Assembly: GCA_016713135.1 (NCBI GenBank)
Contig: JADJPR010000022.1
Location: forward strand, 124,001-188,000
Direction of reading: 5' to 3'
Origin: Rhodanobacteraceae bacterium
GTDB lineage: Bacteria; Pseudomonadota; Gammaproteobacteria; Xanthomonadales; SZUA-5
DNA length: 64,000 bases
Positions 35,101-43,557 of the stretch are shown here, piece after piece (within the stretch, counting starts at the first letter, position 1; every line of letters starts with the position of its first letter). The notes beneath the pieces are model-generated. The model was not told where the DNA came from. It saw only the letters and a program-made list of their open reading frames with translations, and did not search any database. The translations under genes and the position numbers were made by a program.

Positions 35101-35423
35101 CCGCCCTGGGTGGCCACCCACAGCGTACCGTCCGAATGCGGCATCAAGGCACGCACGTAGTCATCGCTGATCGAGCCGGGATCGGAAGCGTCGCTGCGAT
35201 AGGCACGCAGGCGGTAACCATCAAAGCTGTACAGCCCTTCCGGCGTGCCGAACCAGAGCAGCCCGCGCGCGTCCTGCGCGGCAATCGTGATGATGCCGTT
35301 GCCGATGTGATCGCTGCCGGCGATCGTCTCGAAATACGGCTGCCCGAATTCGCGCGCCGGCGCGCTGCCAGCGACGGCCAGCAACAGGAGCAGCAGCAAC
35401 GCAGCGGCGCGTAGGCTCTTCAC
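32109..35423 (-). CDS. Two-component sensor histidine kinase with Reg_prop beta-propellers
   Basis: 1104 residues. Signal peptide (1-24); about a dozen Reg_prop blades (about 30-640, with repeats such as GLLWFGTPEGLYSFDG and GDLWIGTGNGLQRR) forming two periplasmic beta-propellers; a Y_Y_Y domain (about 650-735); one membrane helix (about 745-765); a coiled coil; and a kinase core. The phospho-acceptor is His867 in VAGVAHEINTPIG; NLINNAIIHAF, DDGRGMD and GSGGSGLGLHVV are the ATP-binding boxes. No receiver domain is attached and no response regulator is adjacent. GTG at 35423 is the chosen start; the frame continues far upstream antisense to mgtE, which I disregard. Confidence 0.9.
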   Translation of the reverse strand: MKSLRAAALLLLLLLAVAGSAPAREFGQPYFETIAGSDHIGNGIITIAAQDARGLLWFGTPEGLYSFDGYRLRAYRSDASDPGSISDDYVRALMPHSDGTLWVATQGGALSIYDPRSDRFTHHRPRPGDPTAIPGISALCLVEGSDGEVWVGFGNHGLARWDARRRVFESFAPAPGKPGALQHDTVRVLVIDRHGDLWIGTGNGLQRRRKGANEFEHVLSEPERADGFARQYVYALHEARDGRLWVGTQSHGGAIVDPATMQLRRLPAGNDGVSHPWISGFVQPSEDRIWVHTYGAGIDILDAANGSAVQHIRSDPSMPGSLALDRLTAPFQDRSGLIWVGTWGAGLQRHNPANAEAFVTVRHGTTVSNGLSLANVLSTLPLSERLVWIGTGGNGIDLLDVEHGITGGYRPHATRPGALRDGTIRAMIRDRDGTLWVGTQHGGLQRYRPETDDFAEPLEGIPRGPVRQVLPRRDGSIMVGMQAALASVDPRTGAVRRARLSAGREFTDPVWSMAEDSDGILWIGTPVALYWWPPGAGYPQQMPGGEARLQAATDLEVDVRGQLWLAGPRGLARLSGWIQGQPVFEDYGKRLPGLPQGLGQQVLSDHSGRLWSPRTVIDPGSDQVELLGVADGVDIGSVEIGSGSMAPDGRLYFGGTRGLLIVEPERYRPWQYQAPLLITGLDIDGERIHGDGGATGIALQPGQRRLSVEFAALDYSSPVATRYAYRLIGLDDEWIETDASQRVASFHNLWPGAYQLEMRSRTRSAAWSTPLSLPVRVIPAWWQTPLAMAVGVILLLLLIGGLVRLRTLRMRQRARALEALVEMRTQELSQAKERAEQALAELKGAQRQLVAAEKMASLGQLVAGVAHEINTPIGIAVTAASHLQDVTREGTSKLSEGRFSRNELGEWKSEIDTSARLVLSSLERAGTLITSFKQVSVDQSSGQRRRFQLHQFLDEVRNALNPTIRRTPHRLEIECATGIELDSYPGAMFQILTNLINNAIIHAFTPERPGRMRISAKVDGDQLELCFRDDGRGMDAEVAARAFDPFFTTRRGSGGSGLGLHVVHNLVTQLMAGQIQLHTAPDQGSEFVLRFPLHTPDNVARPHA

Positions 35424-35555
35424 GCCCCGATCATAAGCGGGGAAGCGCCGGGGCGGCAGGGTGGGCCGGCGCCGGCAAATTGCCTCGGGAATCGAGCAGC
35501 GCGCCCATGCCGCCTTCCGTATGCTGCGCGGCGCGGAGCCACCGGAGGCCAGGGT

Positions 35556-36914
35556 ATGAGCGAAAGCGAGCGCTACGATCGCAAGACGCGACAGTTGCGC
35601 CTGCTGTCCGAAGCGCTCGCCAGCGGCCGGCTGGCGCCGGTCAAGCGCATGCTCGACACCTTGACGCCGGGCGAGATCGCGCGCGTGCTCGAATCCCTGC
35701 CGCCAGCCAAGCGCAGCGTGGTCTGGGGCTTGGTCGACCCGGACGACGACGGCGAGGTGCTGGTACACGTCGCTGACGAGGTGCGCGACGGTCTGCTCGC
35801 GGAGATGGACAGCGAGGAGCTGCGTTCCGCGCTGACCACGCTGGATGTCGACGACCTCGCCGACCTGGTAGACGACCTGCCGCACCAGCTGACCGAGGAA
35901 CTGCTGCGCGGCATGGACCGCGAGCACCGCGACCGCCTGGAGCACGTGCTCTCGTACCCGGAAGACAGCGCCGGGCGATTGATGAACACCGATGTGGTCA
36001 CGGTGCGCGCCGACGTGGCAGTGGACGTGGTGCTGCGCTTCCTGCGCATGCGTGGCGAGCTGCCCGAGCACACCGACCACCTGTTCGTGGTCAACCGCAA
36101 CGGGCGCTACATCGGCCGGGTGGCGCTGACCGCGTTGCTGACGGCCGATCCGGAGCAAACCATCGCCGAGATCGTCGACGACTCGCTGCCGGCCCTGCGC
36201 GCGAGTGCTTCGCTCGACCATGTCGCCGAGGAGTTCGAGAACCACCGCTATGTGTCGGCGCCGGTGATCGATGCCGACAACCGGCTGGTCGGGCGCATCA
36301 CGGTCGACGACGTGATCGACCTGGTGCGCGACCGCGCCGAACACGATCTGATGTCGATGGCCGGCCTGACCGAGGAAGAGGACATGTTCGCGCCGGTGGC
36401 CGCGGCCAGCCGCCGCCGCGCGATCTGGCTCGGCATCAACCTGCTGACGGCTTTCCTGGCCGCCGCCGTGATCGGCAAGTTCGAAGCCACGCTGGAGCAG
36501 ATCGTTGCGCTTGCGGTGCTGATGCCGGTGGTCGCCAGCATGGGCGGCGTGGCCGGCACCCAGACCCTGACCCTGATCGTGCGTGGTCTGGCGCTCGGCC
36601 AGGTCAGCTGGGACAACGCGCGCGATCTGCTCAAGCGCGAGCTGGCCATCGGCGGCCTCAACGGACTGCTGTGGGCGGTGGTGATCGCGCTGGTCGCCTG
36701 GGCCTGGTTCGGCGACTGGCGCATCGCGCTGGTGATCGGCGCGGCGATCGTCATCAACCTGCTGGCCGCGGCTCTCTCCGGGGTGCTGATCCCGCTGCTG
36801 CTGAAGCGCTTCGCGGTCGACCCGGCACTCGCGGGCGGCGTGGTCCTGACCACCGTCACCGATGTGGTCGGCTTCCTCGCATTCCTGGGGCTGGGAACCT
36901 TGTTCCTGCTGTAG
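35556..36914 (+). CDS. mgtE: Magnesium transporter MgtE
   Basis: 452 residues, standard length. The acidic N domain (about 25-130) includes VVWGLVDPDDDGEVLVH and DDLADLVDDLPHQ; a CBS pair (about 135-260) has LMNTDVVTVR and RYVSAPVIDADNRLVGRI; five membrane helices (about 285-450) include the signature MPVVASMGGVAGTQTL and VVLTTVTDVVGF. The cytosolic domains close the pore when magnesium is plentiful. The GCCAGGG before the ATG is a moderate ribosome binding site. The gene is convergent with wspR, 23 bases apart. Confidence 0.95.
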   Translation: MSESERYDRKTRQLRLLSEALASGRLAPVKRMLDTLTPGEIARVLESLPPAKRSVVWGLVDPDDDGEVLVHVADEVRDGLLAEMDSEELRSALTTLDVDDLADLVDDLPHQLTEELLRGMDREHRDRLEHVLSYPEDSAGRLMNTDVVTVRADVAVDVVLRFLRMRGELPEHTDHLFVVNRNGRYIGRVALTALLTADPEQTIAEIVDDSLPALRASASLDHVAEEFENHRYVSAPVIDADNRLVGRITVDDVIDLVRDRAEHDLMSMAGLTEEEDMFAPVAAASRRRAIWLGINLLTAFLAAAVIGKFEATLEQIVALAVLMPVVASMGGVAGTQTLTLIVRGLALGQVSWDNARDLLKRELAIGGLNGLLWAVVIALVAWAWFGDWRIALVIGAAIVINLLAAALSGVLIPLLLKRFAVDPALAGGVVLTTVTDVVGFLAFLGLGTLFLL

Positions 36915-36937
36915 GAACTGTCGCTGACCTCCGGCGG

Positions 36938-38149
36938 TCAGGCCCGCGCGTGCGCGGCGATACGCGCGGGTCCGGCGATCGGAACGAGTTGCACGCCGCG
37001 GCCGTCCTCCGGCCGCAGCACGCCTGGCCCTAGGCTGATCGAGGCCAGGTCGCGGCGGAATGATGGGTCTGGCCCGGGCAGGATGCCGAAGCCGCGATTG
37101 CGCCCGTCCAGCTTGGCGAGGTAAGCGCCCGCATCGGCGAGCCCGATGGCCAGATGATGGTCGACCTGCGCGGGTGCGTCGCGCCCCGGCCATGGCCAGT
37201 TGGCGTATCCGAGCGAGGCGCTGATCGTGAGCGGCTCCAGCAGCGGTACCGGCACCGGCTGGCTGCCGACCGCACGCAGCATGCGTTCGGCCAGTGCGGC
37301 AGCGGCATCGTCGCTAAGCCCGCGCGCGACGACCATGAATTCCTCGCCGCCCCAGCGCATCGCGGCATCGCCCTGGCGCAGTGTCTGGCGCAGGCGGCGT
37401 GCAACCTCGACCAAGACAGCATCGCCGACATCGTGCCCGTGGCGGTCGTTGATCTGCTTGAAGTGGTCCAGGTCGAACAGGAAGAAACTCAGGCGCCCGG
37501 GTGCTCCGGAGCCGCGGCGTTCGGTGTCGCCCGGCATGCGCTCGGCTTCGCCCGAGCCGCGCTCGAGGAACTCGCGCAGGTACCGCCGGTTGCGCAGTCC
37601 GGTGAGGGCGTCCGACAGCGCGGAATCGGCCAGTTCGCGATTGACCGCCTCCAGTTGTCGCGCCTGCGCCTCCAGTTGCGCCTTCTGGCGCTCGATCTCG
37701 GTCTGGCGAGCCTGCAGCGCGGCGCGGCTCTCAAGCAATGCCTGGAACGCCTGTTCGCGCTGCCTCGCGTTGTGGAAGGCGCGGCCGTGGTGGCGGATGC
37801 GCGCCGCCAGTTCGAGCGCGCTCGGCAGCTTGACCACGTAGTCGTTGGCGCCGTTGCGGAAGGCGTCGACCTTGGTCTCCGGTTCCTCCGCCGCCGACAG
37901 CATGACCACCGGCACGTCGACCAGGCTGGGGTGGGCGCGATAGCGCTTCAGCAGCGAGATGCCGTCCAGACCGTCCATGACCAGGTCCTGCAGGATCACG
38001 GCCGGCTCGAAGGCGAGGGCCTCGATCATCGCCCGCGAAGGATCGGACACTTCGCGCAGTTCCAGGTCTGCCTCGTGCGCGAGCATCTGGCGCAACGCCG
38101 CGAGGATCACCGGCTGGTCGTCCACCATCAGGACCCGGATCGAAGCCAT
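36938..38149 (-). CDS. wspR: Diguanylate cyclase response regulator WspR
   Basis: 403 residues. The receiver domain (about 4-125) has VDDQ, the phospho-acceptor Asp in ILQDLVMDGLDG and VKLP at the lysine site, closely matching Pseudomonas WspR. A coiled coil (about 130-170) leads to the GGDEF domain with DLDHFKQINDRHGHDVGD and RWGGEEFMVV; RQGD upstream is an intact RXXD inhibitory site. WspE phosphorylation should promote clustering and cyclic-di-GMP synthesis. It is about 55 residues longer than Pseudomonas WspR because of an insert (GSGEAERMPGDTERRGSG) and a C-terminal tail. Last gene of the wsp operon, 5 bases after wspF. Confidence 0.93.
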   Translation of the reverse strand: MASIRVLMVDDQPVILAALRQMLAHEADLELREVSDPSRAMIEALAFEPAVILQDLVMDGLDGISLLKRYRAHPSLVDVPVVMLSAAEEPETKVDAFRNGANDYVVKLPSALELAARIRHHGRAFHNARQREQAFQALLESRAALQARQTEIERQKAQLEAQARQLEAVNRELADSALSDALTGLRNRRYLREFLERGSGEAERMPGDTERRGSGAPGRLSFFLFDLDHFKQINDRHGHDVGDAVLVEVARRLRQTLRQGDAAMRWGGEEFMVVARGLSDDAAAALAERMLRAVGSQPVPVPLLEPLTISASLGYANWPWPGRDAPAQVDHHLAIGLADAGAYLAKLDGRNRGFGILPGPDPSFRRDLASISLGPGVLRPEDGRGVQLVPIAGPARIAAHARA

Positions 38150-38154
38150 TGCCT

Positions 38155-39153
38155 TCAGCCCTGCAGTGCTCGGTGCCGCAGCGGCAGGGCGCGCGCCAGC
38201 GCCGGGCCGATCGCTGCCAGCGGCAGTATCTGCCCCGCCGCGCCGAGTTCCTGCGCCGCGCGCGGCATGCCGAACACAGCCGAGCTGGTTTCATCCTGGG
38301 CGATCGTGTGCCAGCCGGCCTGGCGCAGGCGCAGCAGGCCGCGCGCGCCGTCGCTGCCCATGCCGCTCAGCAGCGCAGCGGCGCCGCCGCAGGCGTGCTC
38401 GGCGAGGCTGGCGAACAGCATGTCGATGCCGGGTACATGCAGGTCCCCGGGCTGCGCCGTCCGGTAACCCAGTTGTTGCGACGGGAGCAGCACCAGATGT
38501 CCGAGATTCGCGCCCACGTACACATGGCCAGGTTGCAGCAATTCGCCGCGCTGGGCCAGGTGCACCGGCAACAACGAGTGCCCGCCCAGCCATTCGCACA
38601 GTCCCGCGGAGAACTCTCCGTCGATGTGCTGGACGATCAGTACGGCGGCCGGCAGACCCTGCGGCAGTCCGGCGAGCACGCACGCCAGCGCCTGGGGACC
38701 GCCGGTGGAAGCGCCCAGCGCCACCACCGGGCACTCGCCGCGCGGCGCCGGTGTCCGCGACACCGGCGTCGCCGCTGGCGCTGCCCGGACCAGGGCCTGC
38801 AACCGCTGGATGCGGTTGAGCAGGCGGCTGGCACCGTTCAGCTCACCGTTCGCCTCCAGGCGCGGCGGAGGCAAATGGCCCAGCGCGCCCGCGCTGAGCG
38901 CCTCGAACACGCCGGGTGCCGAATCGTCGCTGGCCAGCACCAGGCAGGCCGAGGACAGCTCGCGTAGGGCGTCGGCCGCCGGACCGACCATGCCGGCATC
39001 CAGCAGCAATAGCTCAGGCGGGTCGCGGCGCCGCAGGCGCGCCAGCTCGGCCGGGTCGGCAGCGCACCAGAGCAGCTGCAGGCCACCGCTCGCAAGCGTG
39101 CGTCGCAGCGCTTCCCTGACCAGCCGGTCCGGATGCGCGATGGCTACCCTCAT
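38155..39153 (-). CDS. wspF: Chemoreceptor methylesterase WspF (CheB family)
   Basis: 332 residues. The N-terminal receiver-like domain retains Asp52 (LLLDAGM), but the usual acidic DD pair is replaced by HPD near residues 7-9, so magnesium binding and phosphorylation may be weakened. The C-terminal CheB methylesterase carries the triad in GASTGGP (Ser), VQHID (His) and SGMGSDGARG (Asp). It should demethylate WspA and oppose WspC; loss of WspF locks Pseudomonas Wsp signalling on. The ATG overlaps the wspE stop (ATGA). Confidence 0.92.
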   Translation of the reverse strand: MRVAIAHPDRLVREALRRTLASGGLQLLWCAADPAELARLRRRDPPELLLLDAGMVGPAADALRELSSACLVLASDDSAPGVFEALSAGALGHLPPPRLEANGELNGASRLLNRIQRLQALVRAAPAATPVSRTPAPRGECPVVALGASTGGPQALACVLAGLPQGLPAAVLIVQHIDGEFSAGLCEWLGGHSLLPVHLAQRGELLQPGHVYVGANLGHLVLLPSQQLGYRTAQPGDLHVPGIDMLFASLAEHACGGAAALLSGMGSDGARGLLRLRQAGWHTIAQDETSSAVFGMPRAAQELGAAGQILPLAAIGPALARALPLRHRALQG

Positions 39154-41696
39154 GGCGCCTCCCGGGCATCGCCCACCAGTTGGTGGACCAGCTTGAGGAA
39201 GCCCTCATCCTGGAAATCCGCCTTGGTCATGTAACTGTCGGCACGCGCTTCGAGGCCGCGGCGGCGGTCTTCGGGGCGGTCGCGGTAAGAAACGATCACC
39301 ACCGGCAGCGCGCGCAGCCGCGGGTCCTGCTTGATCGAGCGGGTCAGCTCGATGCCGTCCATGCGCGGCATGTCGACGTCGGTGATCAGCAGGTCGAAAC
39401 TGGCGTCGCGCAGCCGGGTCCAGGCGTCCAGTCCGTCCACTGCCACCTCGACCTCGAAGCCGCGGGAGGCGAGCAGCTGGCGCTCCAGCTCACGGACCGA
39501 GATGGAGTCGTCGACCACCAGCGCGCGCTTGCGGCCAGCGTGCACGCTGGCGCCCGCCGCGGTGGCGAGCGAGGCGCGCTCGCGCGTGAGCGCGCTGCGC
39601 ATCAGGTCGTCCACGTCCAGCAGCACCACCGGGGAACCATCCGGCAGCAGCGCCGCCGCACTGATGTCGGCGACGCGCCCGAGGCGGCTGTCGAGCGGCC
39701 GGGTGGCAAGGTCGTACTCGCCAAGCAACTCGTCGACCACAAAACCGGCCAGCCGCCCCTGGTGCTCGACGATGACCACATCGACACGCTCCGGTGTGAT
39801 CCGTGTGCTGCCCAGGTCGAGCAACTCGGCCAGCGGCACCAGGCCGACATTGCGCCCGGACAGCGGCAGGTATTGCAGACCCTCTGCGGAGACGATCGCA
39901 TCCCTGGGTGCGCGGGACACGCGATCGATCCGCAGGGATGGAAACGCGTAGATCTCGCCGGCAACGCGCGCCACCAGCGCGCGCGTGACGGTGCGCGAGA
40001 TCGGCACCAGCAGGTGGAAGGTGGTGCCGTAACCCGGACGCGAGGACAGGCGCACACTGCCGTCCAGCCGCTCGATGCCTTCGCGCACCACATCCAGACC
40101 GACGCCGCGGCCCGATACCTCGGTGACTTCGCTGCGCGTGGTGAATCCCGGCGCGAACAGGTGCTCGCGCAAGGCCTGCTCGCCGAGCGCTGCGGCGACG
40201 TCCGCACTCATGCGACCCGCGTCGATCAGGCGCTGACGGATCTTTTCGACATCGATGCCGGCGCCATCATCACTGACGTCGATCGCGAGCATCCCGGCGC
40301 GGTGGCTGGCCCAGATGCGCAACTGGCCTTCGGCGGGCTTGCCGGCCGCGGCGCGCGCCGCCGCTGCCTCGATCCCGTGGTCGAGCGCGTTGCGCAGCAA
40401 GTGGGTAAGCGGCGCGTCCAGCTTCTCCAGGACGTCGCGGTCCACTTCCAGCGCCTCGCCGACGATGGTCAGGCGTGCGCGCTTGCCGAGTTGGCGCGCG
40501 AGGTCGCGGACCACGCGCGGGTAGCCGAGTACCAGGTCGCGGAATGGACGCAACCGCGTCAGCGAAGCGGCCTGGTAGATGCGCTCGTTGAGGTCGAAGG
40601 CAATCCGGGCGTAGTCGGTGAAGTCCTCGATCCAGGCTTGGGCCTGGTGGCGCGTGTCGGCCAGCTGGCGCCGAACCTCGGCCAGTTCCGCACCGAGCGC
40701 GGTGCTCTGCGATGGGGCGCCGAGGCGATGGTGCAGATCGTCCACCAGTCGTCCCAGTTGTGCGATGCCCTGGCGCAGCCTCTGCTGGCGCTCCGAGAAC
40801 GGCCGCAAGCGGTGCGCGCTGACCACGCCGGACCCGGCGAGCGCGATCAGGCGGCCGACCAGGCTGGCCTTGATCCGCAGGATGGGGTCGCCGTCTTCCA
40901 CCGCGATGTAGGTGGGCTGGGCGGGCGCGAGCGGCGGCTCGGGCGCTGCCGCGGTCTCGCGCGGGCTGGCCAGCAGTGCGTCCCGACGCGCCAGCAGTTC
41001 CGGCGTCGCGCCCGCGTGCGCGAGCTCGCGCAAAAGGTCGACGCCGGCCAGGCCGAACTCGACCAGGGCCTCGCTGGCGCTGCCATGGCGCTGCGCGGCC
41101 GCCATGCGGTCTTCCAGCGCGTGCGCCAGCCCGACCGCGGCCTCCAGCCGCACCGCCCGGGCGGCGCCCTTCACCGAGTGCGCGGCGCGCATCACCGGCG
41201 CCAGCAGTTCGATGCGTTCCGGCGCTTGTTCGAGTTGCAGCAGCAACTGACTCATGCGCGCGCACTGGTCGTCCATTTCCTGACGGAACAAGGCCAGCAG
41301 CGGCTGCGCCTCATCGTCACGACCGGAAGGCGCCTCCTCGACCAGGGCAGATGCCAGGGTGCCGGCCCGGGTGCCTTCGCGCGCAAGGAAAGCTTCGGCA
41401 GATTCCAGCGGGGCGTCGGCGAATCCGCCGAGCAGGTCGAGCGCCGCCGATACCTGGGTTGCCTGCAATGCCCGCGCCTGGCCGCTGCGCCCTAGCTGGT
41501 GCAACGCACCGCCCAACTGCGACCATGGATCGAGGCCGAGCACGCTGAGCGCACCGACCAGTGCATGACTGCGCTTGCTCCAGCGCGCCAGCGCCTCGCT
41601 CGCGCCGTCCGCTTGCATCCCGAGCTGGATGCAGTCGCGCAGCTCGCGCACCAGCATGCGCACTTCGCCTTGCAGCAGCTCGATCAGCGCGCTCAT
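39150..41696 (-). CDS. wspE: Hybrid chemosensory kinase WspE (CheA-REC)
   Basis: 848 residues, about 90 longer than Pseudomonas WspE. An extra N-terminal helical domain (1-125) has an Hpt-like patch, SHALVGALSVLG with His44. The expected Hpt domain follows with His173 in AAHSVKGAARAV. Then come the kinase core (HLLRNALDHGIE, DDGAGID, GRGVGLDVV), a CheW-like domain (about 580-715) and a C-terminal receiver (VVDDSISVRE, Asp in ITDVDMPRMDG). It phosphorylates WspR and WspF in response to WspA. Start and stop overlap wspD and wspF by ATGA. Confidence 0.94.
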   Translation of the reverse strand: MSALIELLQGEVRMLVRELRDCIQLGMQADGASEALARWSKRSHALVGALSVLGLDPWSQLGGALHQLGRSGQARALQATQVSAALDLLGGFADAPLESAEAFLAREGTRAGTLASALVEEAPSGRDDEAQPLLALFRQEMDDQCARMSQLLLQLEQAPERIELLAPVMRAAHSVKGAARAVRLEAAVGLAHALEDRMAAAQRHGSASEALVEFGLAGVDLLRELAHAGATPELLARRDALLASPRETAAAPEPPLAPAQPTYIAVEDGDPILRIKASLVGRLIALAGSGVVSAHRLRPFSERQQRLRQGIAQLGRLVDDLHHRLGAPSQSTALGAELAEVRRQLADTRHQAQAWIEDFTDYARIAFDLNERIYQAASLTRLRPFRDLVLGYPRVVRDLARQLGKRARLTIVGEALEVDRDVLEKLDAPLTHLLRNALDHGIEAAAARAAAGKPAEGQLRIWASHRAGMLAIDVSDDGAGIDVEKIRQRLIDAGRMSADVAAALGEQALREHLFAPGFTTRSEVTEVSGRGVGLDVVREGIERLDGSVRLSSRPGYGTTFHLLVPISRTVTRALVARVAGEIYAFPSLRIDRVSRAPRDAIVSAEGLQYLPLSGRNVGLVPLAELLDLGSTRITPERVDVVIVEHQGRLAGFVVDELLGEYDLATRPLDSRLGRVADISAAALLPDGSPVVLLDVDDLMRSALTRERASLATAAGASVHAGRKRALVVDDSISVRELERQLLASRGFEVEVAVDGLDAWTRLRDASFDLLITDVDMPRMDGIELTRSIKQDPRLRALPVVIVSYRDRPEDRRRGLEARADSYMTKADFQDEGFLKLVHQLVGDAREAP

Positions 41697-42337
41697 GCGT
41701 AGAGCGCCTCGTCCAGGACCTGCAGCAGGGCCGTTTCGTCGAGCAAGGCCATGCGGCCGTGTTCGAACTCGACTACGCCCGAAAGGCAGCGGCCGAGCGG
41801 CGCGGGCAGGGTGGCTGGCACCTCCTCGATCGATCGCGACTGGATCCGGCGCAGGCCGATCACCTCATTGCTGCGGAAGGCGATCGGCGCTGCCTGCGGC
41901 GGCTGCAGCAACACCAGGCGCGCCCGCTCGCCGGCGACATCCTGGCGGGTGCCGAGCTGCAGCACCTCGATCAGCGCCACGCACAGGTGCAGTTCGCCGC
42001 GGACGGCGACCAGGCCTTCGATACGCCCTTCTCCGCGGTGCGCCAGGCGTCGCGGCGCATGCGCCTCGGCCACCTCGCCGACGCGCTCGCAGCGCAGTCC
42101 GAGCCATTCGCGACCGAGGCGGAAGGCCAGCACGCTGCGGGTATCGCCGTCGCGGCTGGCTTCCAGCGCCGACGACAGCGGCGGCAGCGGCGAGATCTCG
42201 CGCTGCAGCAGTCCGCGTGCGGCCTCACGGAACACCGCACAGTTGCGGCAATGGATCTCGGCCTTCAGGCGCTCGCAGCTGTGGTCGCCGCCGTAGACGC
42301 CGATGCCGCGCCAGCAGTGGCCGCCGGCTGCCGTCAT
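41693..42337 (-). CDS. wspD: CheW-like coupling protein WspD
   Basis: 214 residues. The short N-terminal region has the WspD-specific cysteine pattern (HCWRGIGVYGGDHSC, then HCRNCAVF), followed by a CheW domain (about 65-205) with VLAFRLGREWLGLRCERVGEV and GLVAVRGELHLCVAL. It should link WspA trimers to WspE. The cysteines could bind a metal or be redox-sensitive (inference). It overlaps wspC and wspE by ATGA at both ends. Confidence 0.92.
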   Translation of the reverse strand: MTAAGGHCWRGIGVYGGDHSCERLKAEIHCRNCAVFREAARGLLQREISPLPPLSSALEASRDGDTRSVLAFRLGREWLGLRCERVGEVAEAHAPRRLAHRGEGRIEGLVAVRGELHLCVALIEVLQLGTRQDVAGERARLVLLQPPQAAPIAFRSNEVIGLRRIQSRSIEEVPATLPAPLGRCLSGVVEFEHGRMALLDETALLQVLDEALYA

Positions 42338-43557
42338 GGCGCGGCTCCCGGCGAGCGCACCCGCTGCAGCCGCAAGCGCAGTTGCGCCGCTTCGGCGGCA
42401 CGTCCGCGGCGTTCAGCCAGCGCAGCGCGGTGCAGCAGCGCGTCCTGGTGTCCGCGATCGAGATAACTGGCGCGCGCAAAGGCATGCTCGGCCGCGTCCA
42501 GGTCGCCGCTCGCCATGTCGATCGTACCCAGCAGGAACCAGCCGGGAGCCGACTCGGCATCCTGCGCCAGCAATGCCCGGCATAGCCTGCGTGCCTCGTC
42601 CAGTGCGCCGGCATCCGCTGCCTGCTGGGCACGTTCCAGCGAATTGGTTGGGTTCTCGCGCGCGGGCGCGCGCGGCGCAGGCGCGCGCTGCGCTCGCACT
42701 GGATGCGCGGCAGGCGCGACCGCGGCAGGTCGCGGCGCCGGGGCGGCGCGGTTTGCGGCGGGCGCCGGGTCGCGAACGCCGCGCGCGCGACCGAAACTGA
42801 GTGGACCGAATCCCGCCAGCGGTGCCAGGCGGGGGTCGATGGCGGACAGCACCTCGGCTTGGCCCGCGACCAGCATGCCATCCGGCGCGAGCACCTCGAG
42901 CAACCGGGCGAGTGCCTGGCGGCGCGCGCCTTCATCCAGGTAGATCAGCAGGTTGCGGCAGAAGATGGCATCGAACTGCTCCCCGGCTGCGAACACATCC
43001 GGTGCCAGCACATTGCCGCAGCGGAAACGCACCGAACGCCGCAGCATGGGCGCAGGACACAGCCATTCGTCCTCCCAGTGGAACCAGTCGAGGTTCGCCG
43101 GGCGGCCGCGCAAGGCGCTGCGGCGATACCGGGCCTGGCGCGCCTGCGCTATGGCGCGCGCGGAGACATCCACCCCGATCACTTCGAACTCGCACGCAGC
43201 GAATCCGCCCTGCAACAGCGTCGCGGCGATCGACCATGCTTCCTCGCCGCTGGCGCAAGGCAAGCTGAGCACACGCAGCGGGCGTCGTCCTGCGGGCAGT
43301 GCACGTGCGTATCGCAGCAGGTCGTCGAACTGCTCCGGCACCCGAAACAGCCAGGTCTCTGGAACCACCATGCAGTCCACGAAGGACTGCCAGGCGGCGG
43401 CGCTGCGACTGACGCGGGCAAGGAGTTCGCTGGCGTCGCGTGCCTGCAGGACCACGCATGCTTCGTCGATCGCGTGCAGCAGAGTGGTTTCGCCGATGGA
43501 CTGCGGATCCAGCCCGAGGGTGCGCTGCAGTCTTTCGATCAGGGCGGTCCGGCTCAC
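42334..43557 (-). CDS. wspC: Chemoreceptor methyltransferase WspC (CheR with TPR)
   Basis: 407 residues. The CheR domain (about 1-265) has VVPETWLFRVPEQF, the SAM-binding LSLPCASGEEAWSIA and the FCRNLLIYLD motif. An Ala/Pro linker (about 270-315) leads to two or three TPR units (about 318-400), the arrangement of Pseudomonas WspC, where the TPRs are thought to aid receptor targeting. It methylates glutamates of WspA. The GTG start at 43557 overlaps the wspB stop (GTGA); the frame upstream of it runs antisense-free through wspB and is discarded. Confidence 0.92.
   Translation of the reverse strand: MSRTALIERLQRTLGLDPQSIGETTLLHAIDEACVVLQARDASELLARVSRSAAAWQSFVDCMVVPETWLFRVPEQFDDLLRYARALPAGRRPLRVLSLPCASGEEAWSIAATLLQGGFAACEFEVIGVDVSARAIAQARQARYRRSALRGRPANLDWFHWEDEWLCPAPMLRRSVRFRCGNVLAPDVFAAGEQFDAIFCRNLLIYLDEGARRQALARLLEVLAPDGMLVAGQAEVLSAIDPRLAPLAGFGPLSFGRARGVRDPAPAANRAAPAPRPAAVAPAAHPVRAQRAPAPRAPARENPTNSLERAQQAADAGALDEARRLCRALLAQDAESAPGWFLLGTIDMASGDLDAAEHAFARASYLDRGHQDALLHRAALAERRGRAAEAAQLRLRLQRVRSPGAAP

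Noticed and set aside
32109..37193. One open frame of 1694 codons on the minus strand
   Set aside because: Only the part from 35423 down is protein-like (the sensor kinase). The upstream third runs antisense to mgtE and is a GC-rich artefact.
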